Shown piece by piece: positions 15,824-24,427 of a stretch of 64,000 nucleotides of DNA. Under the pieces are notes generated by a model. It was not told the DNA's origin and ran no database searches. It saw nothing but the letters and a program-made list of their open reading frames with translations. Position numbers and translations under genes: made by a program. Numbering within the stretch: position 1 is the stretch's first letter; every line of letters starts with the position of its first letter. The stretch covers positions 62,001 to 126,000 of the forward strand of contig NZ_JAAGLU010000028.1 in the NCBI RefSeq assembly GCF_010550245.1, given 5' to 3'. Origin of the DNA: Streptomyces sp. SID12501. Lineage in GTDB: Bacteria > Actinomycetota > Actinomycetes > Streptomycetales > Streptomycetaceae.

Positions 15824-16819
15824 ATGCCAGTCATTTCCCAGCCATCGGACTTCAACGAGGATGAGCTCTACGTCGACCTGCGAGCCACCGTGGGGCTGCC
15901 CCTCTTCCTGAAGTGCGAGGGCTTCAACTTCGCCGGTTCGATCAAGATGAAGGCCGCCTACGAGATGGTGACGGCCGCCGAACGGGACGGCAGGCTGCGG
16001 CCGGGATCCGTTCTCGTGGAGTCCTCGTCGGGCAACCTGGGCGTGGCGCTCAGTGTCCTCGCGGCGAGCCGGGGCTACCGGTTCCTGTGCGTGACGGACT
16101 CACGCTGCAACGCGCAGGCGATCCGCACGATGGAGGCGCTGGGCAGCCGGGTGCACGTCATCGACCGGCCCGATCTGCACGGCGGTTTCCTGGGCGCCCG
16201 GATCGGCCACGTCCGCGCGCTGTGCGCCTCCGACGAGCGGTATGTCTGGCTCAACCAGTACGCCAACCAGGGGAATTGGCGAGCGCACTACCGTACGACG
16301 GCACCGGCTATCGCCCGCCGGTTCCCGGGCCTGGACGTCCTGTTCGTCGGCGCCGGCACCACCGGCACGCTGATGGGCTGCGCGCGCTGGTTCTGGCAGT
16401 GGAACCGGCGGGTGCGGATCGTCGCCGTGGACGCCGTCGGCTCGGTCACCTTCGGGGGGCCGCCCGGACCCCGGATGATCCCGGGCCTGGGCACGAGCGT
16501 ACGGCCGCCGCTGCTCGACGAGTCGTACCTCGACGAGGTGATCCACGTCGAGGAACCGGACGCGGTGCGCGTCTGCCGCCGACTGGCCTCCCGGGGCTTC
16601 CTGTTCGGCGGGTCCACGGGCACGGTGATCAGCGGGGCGACCCAGTGGCTGGCCCGGCACGACGGCCGCGACCTCACGGCGGTGGCGATCGCACCGGACC
16701 TCGGCGAGCGCTACCTCGACACCGTGTACCATCCCGGCTGGCTGGAGGCCCTCCAGGGCGAGCAGGAGATGGCGTCCCTCGCCTCCGACGAGCTGGCGGC
16801 ACTCTCCCGGCCGGCCTGA
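15824..16819 (+). CDS. sbnA: SbnA-like PLP-dependent 2,3-diaminopropionate synthase subunit (cysteine-synthase fold)
   Basis: 331-residue fold-type II PLP enzyme. SbnA condenses O-phospho-L-serine with L-glutamate to N-(1-amino-1-carboxy-2-ethyl)-glutamate, the substrate of SbnB. The PLP lysine is in FAGSIKMKAAYEM (about residue 41), the substrate loop in ESSSGNLGVALSVLA and the phosphate-binding loop in VGAGTTGTLMG. GAGTTG at the phosphate loop and the GSTGTVISG segment near 270 fit this branch. It is the last gene of the operon; an inverted repeat (GCGGCC-TCC-GGCCGC, 16868-16882) follows. A plain cysteine synthase is the alternative, but the adjacent sbnB-like gene argues against it. Confidence 0.88.
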   Translation: MPVISQPSDFNEDELYVDLRATVGLPLFLKCEGFNFAGSIKMKAAYEMVTAAERDGRLRPGSVLVESSSGNLGVALSVLAASRGYRFLCVTDSRCNAQAIRTMEALGSRVHVIDRPDLHGGFLGARIGHVRALCASDERYVWLNQYANQGNWRAHYRTTAPAIARRFPGLDVLFVGAGTTGTLMGCARWFWQWNRRVRIVAVDAVGSVTFGGPPGPRMIPGLGTSVRPPLLDESYLDEVIHVEEPDAVRVCRRLASRGFLFGGSTGTVISGATQWLARHDGRDLTAVAIAPDLGERYLDTVYHPGWLEALQGEQEMASLASDELAALSRPA

Positions 16820-16867
16820 CCGGCGACCACGGCTCGGGGTGCTGCGCGGCGGGGGCCGTGTCCGTCA

Positions 16868-16882
16868 GCGGCCTCCGGCCGC
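16868..16882. terminator. Short GC-rich hairpin after the diaminopropionate operon
   Basis: GCGGCC-TCC-GGCCGC, a perfect 6-bp stem with a 3-base loop about 50 bases after the last operon stop. There is no T tract, so termination is possible but unproven. Confidence 0.35.
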
Positions 16883-16920
16883 GGGGGTGACCAGGCGCGT
16901 ACAGACGGTAGGTTCCCTGT

Positions 16921-18555
16921 ATGGCAGCCAGCACCCACACCGTGACCAACCAGGTGCCGCCCCTGGTCGGATATGACGTGTTCACCGCCGACAAGGCCCT
17001 GGTCGCGGCCGTCGAACGGCACCTGGACCCCGGGCTTGTGGAGGAGGCCCGGGAGGACCTCTCCGGGCTGGGACGGTCCGCCGGTTCCGCGCAGGTGCAG
17101 GAATGGGGAGCGCTCGCCAACGAGAACCCGCCGAAGCTGCGGACGCACGACCGGTACGGCAACCGGATCGACGAGGTGGAGTTCCATCCGGCCTGGCACC
17201 GGCTGCTCGGCAAGGGCGTCTCGGCCGGGATGACGGCGGCCTGGACGCGGCCGGGCGGGCATGTGCGGCGGGCCGCCGGGTTCGTGGTCTGGTCGCAGGC
17301 CGAGGCGGGCCACGGCTGCCCGCTGTCGATGACCCACGCGGCGGTGCCCGCGCTGCGCACCGACCCGGCGCTCGCCGCCGAGTGGGAACCCCGGCTGACG
17401 TCAACCGTCTACGAGGAGGGGCTCGCGCCGGCGGACCGGAAGGCCGGCGTGCTCTTCGGGATGGGCATGACGGAGAAACAGGGCGGCAGCGACGTACGGG
17501 CCAACACGACCGTCGCGAGGCCGCTCGCCGAGGACGGGACGTACGAGCTGACGGGCCACAAGTGGTTCTGCTCGGCGCCCATGTCGGACGGTTTCCTGGT
17601 GCTGGCGCAGGCTCCCGGCGGCGTGACCTGCTTTCTGCTGCCGCGCGTGCTGGAGGACGGCACGCGCAACGAGTTCCGGATCCAGCGGCTCAAGGACAAG
17701 CTGGGCAACCGGTCCAATGCCTCCGCCGAGGTCGAGTTCGACGGGACGTGGGTGCGCCGGGTCGGGGACGAGGGGCGCGGGGTGCGCACCATCATCGAGA
17801 TGGTCTCGGCGACCCGGCTCGACTGCGTGCTCGGCGCCGCCGCGCTGATGCGGCAGGCGGTCGCCCAGGCCGTGCACCACTGTGCGTACCGCGAGGCCTT
17901 CGGCGGAAAGCTCGTCGACAAGCCGCTGATGCGCAACGTGCTGGCCGATCTGGCCCTGGAGTCGGAGGCGGCGACGACGCTCGCGCTGCGGCTGGCCGCC
18001 GCCTATGACGACGGGGGCGAGCAGGAACGGGCCTTCCTGCGGCTCGCGTTGCCGGCCGCGAAGTACTGGGTGACGAAGCGCTGCACCCCGCTGGTGGTGG
18101 AGGCGTCGGAGTGCCTGGGCGGCAACGGCTATGTCGAGGAGTCGGGCATGCCCCGGCTGCTGCGCGAGTCGCCGCTCAACTCGATCTGGGAGGGCGCCGG
18201 GAACGTGCAGGCGCTGGATGTGCTGCGGGCTATCCAGCGGGAGCCCGCCGCGCTCAACGCGTTCCTCCTGGAGGTCGGGAAGGCGCGCGGAGCGGACCAC
18301 CGCCTGGACGGCGCCATCAAGGACCTGCTGACCGAACTCGCCGACCTGGACGGCATCGAGGGCCGGGCGCGGCGGCTGGTCGAGCGGGTCGCGCTGGTGC
18401 TCCAGGGCTCGCTGCTGGTCCGGTTCGCGCCCCCGGAGACAGCCGACGCGTTCTGCGCCTCGCGTCTGGGCGGCGACTGGGGCAACGCCTTCGGCACGCT
18501 CCCTCACACCCTGGACCTGGCGTCGGTCGTGGAGCGGGCCCGGCCGGTGGCGTAA
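16921..18555 (+). CDS. AidB-like acyl-CoA dehydrogenase family flavoprotein
   Basis: 544 residues, the length of AidB rather than of ordinary ~380-residue acyl-CoA dehydrogenases. The N-terminal section (NQVPPLVGYDVFTADKALVA) is characteristic of AidB. The flavin-contact segment MGMTEKQGGSDVRANTT and the C-terminal ECLGGNGYVEESGMPRLLRE / NSIWEGAGNVQALD motifs are intact. E. coli AidB is induced by alkylation stress and binds flavin and DNA; actinobacterial relatives are often single genes as here. TAGGTT lies six bases before the ATG, suggesting a leaderless transcript. A strong hairpin follows the stop. Confidence 0.88.
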   Translation: MAASTHTVTNQVPPLVGYDVFTADKALVAAVERHLDPGLVEEAREDLSGLGRSAGSAQVQEWGALANENPPKLRTHDRYGNRIDEVEFHPAWHRLLGKGVSAGMTAAWTRPGGHVRRAAGFVVWSQAEAGHGCPLSMTHAAVPALRTDPALAAEWEPRLTSTVYEEGLAPADRKAGVLFGMGMTEKQGGSDVRANTTVARPLAEDGTYELTGHKWFCSAPMSDGFLVLAQAPGGVTCFLLPRVLEDGTRNEFRIQRLKDKLGNRSNASAEVEFDGTWVRRVGDEGRGVRTIIEMVSATRLDCVLGAAALMRQAVAQAVHHCAYREAFGGKLVDKPLMRNVLADLALESEAATTLALRLAAAYDDGGEQERAFLRLALPAAKYWVTKRCTPLVVEASECLGGNGYVEESGMPRLLRESPLNSIWEGAGNVQALDVLRAIQREPAALNAFLLEVGKARGADHRLDGAIKDLLTELADLDGIEGRARRLVERVALVLQGSLLVRFAPPETADAFCASRLGGDWGNAFGTLPHTLDLASVVERARPVA

Positions 18556-18573
18556 CCACTCGACCGCTCATGT

Positions 18574-18613
18574 GGCGGGGGTGGTGCTGCGCCGACACGG
18601 CACCACCCCCGCC
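18574..18613 (+). terminator. Strong 14-bp hairpin after the AidB-like gene
   Basis: GGCGGGGGTGGTGC pairs perfectly with GCACCACCCCCGCC around a 12-base loop, starting 19 bases after the stop. The stem is long and almost all G-C but is not followed by T residues, as is common for Streptomyces terminators. Confidence 0.7.
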
Positions 18614-18697
18614 CACTTGCCCCGCATCGATCGGGAGCACGGACGCCGCGCCGGCGGCGTCGCCCAAGTTTCAGACACCGCAGGGCAGTTCACCAGG

Positions 18698-18715
18698 GTT
18701 GCAGGGGGTTGCAAC
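18698..18715. promoter_or_regulatory. Direct repeat GTTGCA / GTTGCAAC upstream of the GAF regulator
   Basis: GTTGCAGGGG followed by GTTGCAAC; the second copy is itself a perfect 8-bp palindrome and the copies start 10 bases apart, one helical turn. It lies about 90 bases before the GTG of the regulator and is a plausible operator, perhaps autoregulatory. Confidence 0.4.
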
Positions 18716-18803
18716 TTGTTGGCGTCTGTGGACGGACTGTGGTCCTCCGCTCCCCGGGGGCGGCACCATAAGACTTCGAGTCAATACGGGTTGGGAGGAC
18801 ACA

Positions 18804-20123
18804 GTGGGGAATCCGCCGATGGACGTCGCGCAACTCGCCGCTCGGGACGCGGCGCAGGCGGCGCGGCTGCTCAGCGACGTACGCGCGGCCCGCCTGACCG
18901 GCCGGCGACCGCTCCAGGCGCCCCGCCCGGTGATCGGCCAGTCCTGGGACCGCATGCTGCGCGGCGGCGTCGACCCCGACCACGGCGTCCGGACGGGGCT
19001 GCTGACCGGCGAGGAACTGGAGCGGCGGCGCGAGATCTCCCGGCTGCGGCATGTCCTCCCGGTGCTGCGCCAGGGGCTGTTGTCGGTCGCGGACGCCGCT
19101 CAGCACATCATGCTCGTCGCGGACGGGGACGGCCGGGTGCTGTGGCGCGAGGGCAGTACGCCGGTGCTGCGCAGGGCCGACCTGTTCGGGTTCGAGCCCG
19201 GCGCCGACATGGCCGAGGAGGTCGTCGGCACCAACGGTGTGGGCACCCCGGCGGTCGCCCGGCGCGCCGTACAGGTCTTCGCCTCCGAGCACTTCGTACG
19301 GTCGCTCGCCACCTGGACGTGCACGGGCGCCCCCATCCTGGACCCCCGCGACGGCAGGCTGATCGGCGTGGTGGATGTCAGCGGCCCGCTGGAGACCGTG
19401 CACCCCGCCACGCTCTCCTGGGTCGACTCGGTCGCCAAGCTCGCCGAGGCACGGCTGCGGGAGCGGCACCACCAGTCGCTGGAGCGGCTGCGCTCGTCGG
19501 CGGCGCCGGTGCTGGCGCGGCTCGGCGGGCGGGCCCTGGCTGTGGACCGGGACGGCTGGACGGCCGCGGTCACCGGCCTGCCGTACACGAACCGTGTCGC
19601 CCTGCCCAAGGCGCTGTCCCCGGGCCGCCGTCTGCTGCCGGCGCTCGGACTGTGCGCCGTGGAGCCGCTGACCGGCGGCTGGCTGATCCGCGCCACGGAC
19701 GAGCCCGAACCGCACGGCACCTCACGGATCGTCCTGGACCTGCGCAGACCGCGCCGCTGGTCGGTGGCGGTGTCGGGCCCCGCGGGTTCCTGGACCCATG
19801 AACTGAGTCCCCGGCACGCCGAGTTGCTCTACCTCCTGGCCCTGTACCCCACCGGCCGCGGCGCGGCGGGCCTGGCCGACGACGTGTTCGGCGATCCGGC
19901 CCGCACGGTGACCGTACGCGCGGAGATGTCGCGGATACGGCGATATCTCGGGGGGTTCCTCGACCATCGCCCGTACCGCTTCAGCGAGGACGCGGAGGTG
20001 ACCGTCCTCCTTCCGGACGATTCCCGCGACCTGCTGTCCCACTCGACGGCGCCGGCAGTGGTCCGGGGCCGGGAAGCGGAGAAGGACGCCGGGATTCGGA
20101 CGGCGCCGGACGACACACAGTGA
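18804..20123 (+). CDS. GAF-domain transcriptional regulator
   Basis: GTG at 18804 with GGGAGGAC three bases upstream. The 439-residue protein begins with a helical region (PRPVIGQSWDRMLRGGVDPD) like the N-terminal sensor of AcoR-type activators. A GAF domain spans about 100-220, with FGFEPGADMAEEVVGTNGVG and GAPILDPRDGRLIGVVDVSG as its core strands. Unlike AcoR it has no AAA+ sigma-54 module; the C-terminal ~100 residues (AELLYLLALYPTGRGAAGLA, TVRAEMSRIRRYLGGFL) look like a winged-helix DNA-binding domain. Streptomyces has several of these, often beside alcohol or aldehyde dehydrogenases. Here no catabolic target is adjacent. Ligand unknown. Confidence 0.82.
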   Translation: MGNPPMDVAQLAARDAAQAARLLSDVRAARLTGRRPLQAPRPVIGQSWDRMLRGGVDPDHGVRTGLLTGEELERRREISRLRHVLPVLRQGLLSVADAAQHIMLVADGDGRVLWREGSTPVLRRADLFGFEPGADMAEEVVGTNGVGTPAVARRAVQVFASEHFVRSLATWTCTGAPILDPRDGRLIGVVDVSGPLETVHPATLSWVDSVAKLAEARLRERHHQSLERLRSSAAPVLARLGGRALAVDRDGWTAAVTGLPYTNRVALPKALSPGRRLLPALGLCAVEPLTGGWLIRATDEPEPHGTSRIVLDLRRPRRWSVAVSGPAGSWTHELSPRHAELLYLLALYPTGRGAAGLADDVFGDPARTVTVRAEMSRIRRYLGGFLDHRPYRFSEDAEVTVLLPDDSRDLLSHSTAPAVVRGREAEKDAGIRTAPDDTQ

Positions 20124-20312
20124 CCCGGCCGTGACGCCGGGGTGAGGAAACGGGCCCGAACGGCCCCAGATGCAACACAGGGGTAAGGATTCCGGCGTAT
20201 TCGACCAGGCCTGGCGCCCCCTGACGTACCATCCATCCCACGGCCCCCCACACTGCGACTCCGGTTCAACCTACGGAACGCGAGCCGCAGTTGGCCTGCC
20301 TCGGGAGGATGA

Positions 20313-21719
20313 ATGACGTATCGCGGCAGACACCGCAGGCAGAGAAGGGGCAGAGCGCTGCGCGGCGTTCTCGCCGGAACCGCCCTCGCCCTGACCGCCG
20401 CGGCCACCATCGTCAGTGCCTCCCAGGCCGTGAGCAGCGACAACCCGGGGCCCCTGAGATCCATCACGTCCGCCGCCGAACTGAAGGACTTCCAGCTCAA
20501 GGAGCACCTGGCGTCGAAGCGTTCGCTCGACCGGCTGGCCACCTCCATGGGCGGCACGGTGGGTGTGAGCAGCGTCCTGGAACACACCAACCGCACACTG
20601 CGCGGCGCGGCCGAGTGCGCCCCCACCGAGACCGAGGCACTGCCCGTCGCCCCGACGGCCACCCGCGCGTACTGCTGGGACGACGCCGACTCGGCCAGTC
20701 AGCGCTGGCTGCCGCAGTCCGTCACCACCTCCGGCGACGCGGACGAGGACGGCCGCTGGGGCGCCAACCGGGTGATCCTCTCCGGCTGGACGCACAACGA
20801 CGCCAAAACGGACGAGCCCGAGCTCTCCCGGGGTCTCGCGCGGGTCGCCGTCATCGACGCGAACGACCTGTCCGACATGACGTACCGCTGGGTGCTCCTG
20901 GTCGTCCCGACGGAGGACGGCTCGGACTACCGCAAGCTGGCCTCCTCGATCTCCGGCATGGTCTGGTACCAGGACAAGCTGCTGGTCACCGCCTCGGCCA
21001 CGGACACCGACCAGCAGTCCCTGTACGTCTACGACATGAACCGCATCCAGCGGGCCTCCGTCGACAGCCCGGTGGTCGGCCGGGTGCCCGGCGGCTGGTC
21101 GGCGCACGGGTACGGGTATGTCATGCCCGCCGTCGCCTCGTACAGCCTGACCGGTGGCACGTGTGATCCGGCGGCCGACGACCGCACTCCCTGTTTCGGC
21201 TCCCTCTCGCTGGACCGCAGCTCCACACCCGACAGCCTGGTCGCGAGCGAGGCCTTCCCGGCCGGCGCCGATCAGCGCAGCCGCCTCTGGCGCTACTCGT
21301 TCAGCCGCGCGGGCGACCGTTCCGGCCTCCTCGCCGCCAACCTCTTCGGCCGTGTGAACGCGGTGGAGGCCTACTCGACGAAGGCCACCGGCATCCAGGG
21401 CGTGCTGTCCTACCGGTCGGCGGGCGACGAGAAGGCGGACTGGTACGTCGGTCTCGCCCCCAGCGCCAAGGACCGGCACGGCACCCTGTGGCGGCTCGAC
21501 TCCGAGGGCGCGAAGGCCGCCCGCTGCGGCTCCGATGAGGAGTCGCGCCGCTGCTGGGGCGAACAGGCGGAGTCACTCTCCTACTGGGAGGGCACAGGCG
21601 AACTCTGGTCCCTCACGGAACGGGCGTCGGACGAACGCTCCGGCTGGCGCGGCACACCGGTCCCGGAACGGGTCCTGTACGCCGTACCGCTGTCGTCCAT
21701 CACCGGGTCGCTGAAATAG
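20313..21719 (+). CDS. Secreted protein of unknown function
   Basis: ATG preceded by GGGAGGATGA, a strong site. The first ~45 residues form a signal peptide with an Arg-rich n-region (RRQRRGRALRGVLAG) and hydrophobic core (TALALTAAATIVSA), possibly Tat-type. The mature ~425 residues contain four to six Cys in pairs (ECAPTE...AYCWDD; GTCDPAADDRTPCFG; ARCGSDEESRRCWG), suggesting disulfides outside the cell. Repeated short Trp/Tyr-rich strands (ISGMVWYQDKLLVTASA; GVLSYRSAGDEKADWYVGLA) suggest a beta-propeller-like or repeat beta fold. I do not recognise the family. It is monocistronic. Confidence 0.75.
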   Translation: MTYRGRHRRQRRGRALRGVLAGTALALTAAATIVSASQAVSSDNPGPLRSITSAAELKDFQLKEHLASKRSLDRLATSMGGTVGVSSVLEHTNRTLRGAAECAPTETEALPVAPTATRAYCWDDADSASQRWLPQSVTTSGDADEDGRWGANRVILSGWTHNDAKTDEPELSRGLARVAVIDANDLSDMTYRWVLLVVPTEDGSDYRKLASSISGMVWYQDKLLVTASATDTDQQSLYVYDMNRIQRASVDSPVVGRVPGGWSAHGYGYVMPAVASYSLTGGTCDPAADDRTPCFGSLSLDRSSTPDSLVASEAFPAGADQRSRLWRYSFSRAGDRSGLLAANLFGRVNAVEAYSTKATGIQGVLSYRSAGDEKADWYVGLAPSAKDRHGTLWRLDSEGAKAARCGSDEESRRCWGEQAESLSYWEGTGELWSLTERASDERSGWRGTPVPERVLYAVPLSSITGSLK

Positions 21720-21771
21720 GTACAGCCCCCACCGGGCCCGCGGGGAAACGAACCATGATTCCCTGACCCTC

Positions 21772-22344
21772 ATGAGCAACATCGCCGTGACCACCTGGTC
21801 CCTGGAACAGACCGCGCCGACCGACCTGCTGCCCGCAGCCGGGCCCGACGGGGACGTACGGATCGTCCGCGCCGAAGTGCCCTCCCCCGAGTTCAGCCGC
21901 TATCTCTACGCCTCCGTCGGCGGCGACATCCGCTGGACCGACCGGCTGACCTGGACATACGCCCGCTGGCAGGAGCATCTGGAGCGCCCGGGCGTGGAAA
22001 CGTGGGTCGCCTACGACCACGGCACCCCGGCGGGCTACCTGGAGTTCGAGCCCCAGGACGACGGGGCCGTGGAGATCGTCTACTTCGGGCTGATCCCCGC
22101 CTTCCGGGGCCGGCGGATCGGCGGGCACCTGCTGGCGTACGGGACCGCCCGGGCCTGGGACCTCGGGGAACGGTGGCCGGGGCTGGCGCCGACGAAGCGG
22201 GTCTGGCTGCATACGTGCAGCAAGGACGGGGAGCACGCGATGGACAACTATCTGCGTCGCGGCTTCACCCTCTTCGACACCAAGGTCGAGGAGGAGAAGG
22301 AGGTGGCCGCGCCCGGACCCTGGCCGGGGGCACACCGCATCTGA
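21772..22344 (+). CDS. GNAT-family N-acetyltransferase
   Basis: 190-residue acetyl-CoA-dependent acetyltransferase. Motif A of the GNAT fold is visible as GLIPAFRGRRIGGHLLAYGT (about 102-121), with the R/G-rich pyrophosphate loop, preceded by the strand VEIVYFGL. The C-terminal TCSKDGEHAMDNYLRRGF is the usual motif B ending in the conserved aromatic. The acceptor is unknown. The next 150 bases lead into the sulfur-operon promoter. Confidence 0.88.
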   Translation: MSNIAVTTWSLEQTAPTDLLPAAGPDGDVRIVRAEVPSPEFSRYLYASVGGDIRWTDRLTWTYARWQEHLERPGVETWVAYDHGTPAGYLEFEPQDDGAVEIVYFGLIPAFRGRRIGGHLLAYGTARAWDLGERWPGLAPTKRVWLHTCSKDGEHAMDNYLRRGFTLFDTKVEEEKEVAAPGPWPGAHRI

Positions 22345-22411
22345 CCTGGTCAGGAGCGGTCGGCCGACAGACGTTCGACCTGTCGTGGACGCGCCATGTG
22401 AGCGATGACAC

Positions 22412-22431
22412 TCTCGTCTCACTGTACGAGA
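22412..22431. promoter_or_regulatory. Inverted repeat TCTCGT-N8-ACGAGA in the sulfur-operon promoter region
   Basis: Perfect 6-bp arms around CTCACTGT; a second register, GTCTC-N7-GAGAC, overlaps it. It lies about 65 bases before the leader-peptide ATG, where an operator would sit. The binding protein is unknown. Confidence 0.45.
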
Positions 22432-22494
22432 CAAGGGTGTCCGCATGACGGACAATGCTGGACTGTGTCCAGATCGCCGTGACACGCTTCCGTC

Positions 22495-22578
22495 ATGTCT
22501 GGAACTGGGATTGCCTTGGTGAGTCGGCGGCACGTCGACCTCGGCCGTATGTCCAGCGCCATCTGTCCGGCGAGCTGA
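22495..22578 (+). CDS. RRHVDLGR-type leader peptide (27 aa) of the sulfate-assimilation operon
   Basis: ATG at 22495 and TGA at 22576-22578 give a 27-residue peptide whose core is RRHVDLGRMSSAICP. I recognise this RRHVDLGR(V/M)SSAIC pattern as the short 'putative leader peptide' annotated ahead of sulfur genes in many actinobacteria. The single Cys codon near the end fits sensing of cysteinyl-tRNA or cysteine by attenuation. The sulfite reductase gene starts 123 bases further on. A transcript that couples translation of this peptide to read-through into sirA is the expected mechanism, though this is inferred from the family rather than shown. Confidence 0.8.
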   Translation: MSGTGIALVSRRHVDLGRMSSAICPAS

Positions 22579-22701
22579 CCAGCTTTCAGCATCGCCGCCC
22601 CCTCCCCTTGCCTCAGCCTGCGCAGAGCCGCGCCAGTCTGACCATGCGCCCGTACGCGCAGGTAAGAGCCGCTTTCCGCCTGTCCCAAAGGACTTTGAAA
22701 C

Positions 22702-24396
22702 ATGGCCGCCACCCCGCAGAACCCTGCCGCCGCGCCCCGCCGCAAGGTGAGCCGTCACCGTGGTGAGGGTCAGTGGGCCGCGGGACACTTCACCCCGCTC
22801 AACGGAAACGAGCAGTTCAAGAAGGACGACGACGGTCTCAATGTGCGGACACGCATTGAGACGATCTATTCCAAGCGGGGCTTCGACTCGATCGACCCCA
22901 ACGATCTGCGTGGCCGGATGCGCTGGTGGGGCCTGTACACGCAGCGCAAGCCCGGGATCGACGGCGGCAAGACCGCGATCCTGGAGCCGGAGGAGCTGGA
23001 CGACAAGTACTTCATGCTGCGTGTCCGGATCGACGGCGGCCGGCTCACCACCGACCAGCTTCGGGTCATCGGCGAGATCTCGCAGCAGTTCGCGCGCGGC
23101 ACGGCCGACCTCACGGACCGGCAGAACGTCCAGTACCACTGGATCCGCATCGAGGACGTCCCGGAGATCTGGAACCGGCTGGAGGCGGTCGGCCTGTCCA
23201 CCACCGAGGCCTGCGGTGACACGCCCCGCGTCATCCTCGGTTCGCCGGTCGCCGGCATCGCCGAGGACGAGATCATCGACGGCACGCCCGCCATCGAGGT
23301 GATCCAGCGCCGGATCATCGGCAACAAGGACTTCTCGAACCTGCCCCGCAAGTTCAAGTCCGCGATCTCCGGCTCGCCGCTGCTGGACGTGGCGCACGAG
23401 ATCAACGACATCGCGTTCGTCGGCGTGGAGCACCCCGAGCACGGCCCCGGCTTCGACGTCTGGGTCGGCGGCGGCCTCTCCACCAACCCGAAGATCGGCC
23501 AGCGCCTGGGCGCCTGGGTCCCGCTGGATGAGGTCCCGGACGTCTACGAGGGCGTCATCTCGATCTTCCGCGACCACGGCTACCGGCGGCTGCGCACCCG
23601 CGCCCGCCTGAAGTTCCTGCTCGCCGACTGGGGCGTCGAGAAGTTCCGCCAGGTCCTGGAGGACGACTACCTGAAGCGCAAGCTCACCGACGGCCCGGCC
23701 CCGGCCCAGCCCGTCGAGCGCTGGCGCGACCACGTCGGTGTGCACCGGCAGAAGGACGGCCGCTTCTACGTCGGTTTCGCCCCGCGCGTCGGCCGCGTGG
23801 ACGGCACGATCCTCACGAAGATCGCCGAGCTCGCCGAGGCGCACGGCTCGGGCCGCCTCAGCACCACCGTCGAGCAGAAGATGATCGTGCTCGATGTCGA
23901 GGAGGGGCAGGTCGACTCGCTCGTCGAGGGTCTGCAGGCGCTCGACCTGACCGTCAACCCGTCCCCGTTCCGGCGCGGCACGATGGCCTGCACCGGCATC
24001 GAGTACTGCAAGCTCGCGATCGTCGAGACGAAGGCGCGCGGCGCCTCCCTGATCGACGAACTGGAGCGCCGTATCCCGGAGTTCGACGAGCCGATCACCA
24101 TCAACATCAACGGTTGCCCGAACGCCTGCGCCCGTATCCAGGTCGCGGACATCGGTCTCAAGGGCCAGTTGGTCCTCAACGACGCGGGCGAGCAGGTCGA
24201 GGGCTTCCAGGTCCACCTGGGCGGCGCCCTCGGTCTGGAGGCCGGTTTCGGCCGCAAGGTCCGTGGTCTGAAGGTGACTTCGGACGAGCTGCCGGACTAC
24301 GTCGAGCGCGTGCTGAAGAACTTCCAGGCGGAGCGCGAGGACGGCGAGCGGTTCGCCACGTGGGCCCTGCGGGCCGGCGAGGAGTCCCTGTCGTGA
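22702..24396 (+). CDS. sirA: Ferredoxin-type assimilatory sulfite reductase
   Basis: 564-residue siroheme/[4Fe-4S] enzyme reducing sulfite to sulfide with six electrons, the last reductive step before cysteine. Two nitrite/sulfite-reductase half-domains are present. The cluster- and siroheme-binding cysteines are in ACTGIEYCKLA (about 428-438) and NGCPNACAR (about 470-478). The length and domain order fit the ferredoxin-dependent class rather than CysI. ATG with AAAGGACT a few bases upstream. First large gene of the sulfur operon, behind the leader peptide; nitrite reductase is the alternative but the cys neighbours decide. Confidence 0.93.
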   Translation: MAATPQNPAAAPRRKVSRHRGEGQWAAGHFTPLNGNEQFKKDDDGLNVRTRIETIYSKRGFDSIDPNDLRGRMRWWGLYTQRKPGIDGGKTAILEPEELDDKYFMLRVRIDGGRLTTDQLRVIGEISQQFARGTADLTDRQNVQYHWIRIEDVPEIWNRLEAVGLSTTEACGDTPRVILGSPVAGIAEDEIIDGTPAIEVIQRRIIGNKDFSNLPRKFKSAISGSPLLDVAHEINDIAFVGVEHPEHGPGFDVWVGGGLSTNPKIGQRLGAWVPLDEVPDVYEGVISIFRDHGYRRLRTRARLKFLLADWGVEKFRQVLEDDYLKRKLTDGPAPAQPVERWRDHVGVHRQKDGRFYVGFAPRVGRVDGTILTKIAELAEAHGSGRLSTTVEQKMIVLDVEEGQVDSLVEGLQALDLTVNPSPFRRGTMACTGIEYCKLAIVETKARGASLIDELERRIPEFDEPITININGCPNACARIQVADIGLKGQLVLNDAGEQVEGFQVHLGGALGLEAGFGRKVRGLKVTSDELPDYVERVLKNFQAEREDGERFATWALRAGEESLS

Positions 24397-24427
24397 GCGT
24401 CAGCGAACGGCAGCGAACGGAGGGGCC

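Noticed and set aside
14690..16819. Staphyloferrin B-type siderophore cluster
   Set aside because: SbnA and SbnB homologues are present but no IucA/IucC-type synthetase, citrate synthase SbnG or siderophore transporter is nearby.
21700..24216. 838-codon open frame antisense to sulfite reductase
   Set aside because: Mirror of a real gene with high G/C third positions; low-complexity Val/Asp/Arg composition and no family motif.
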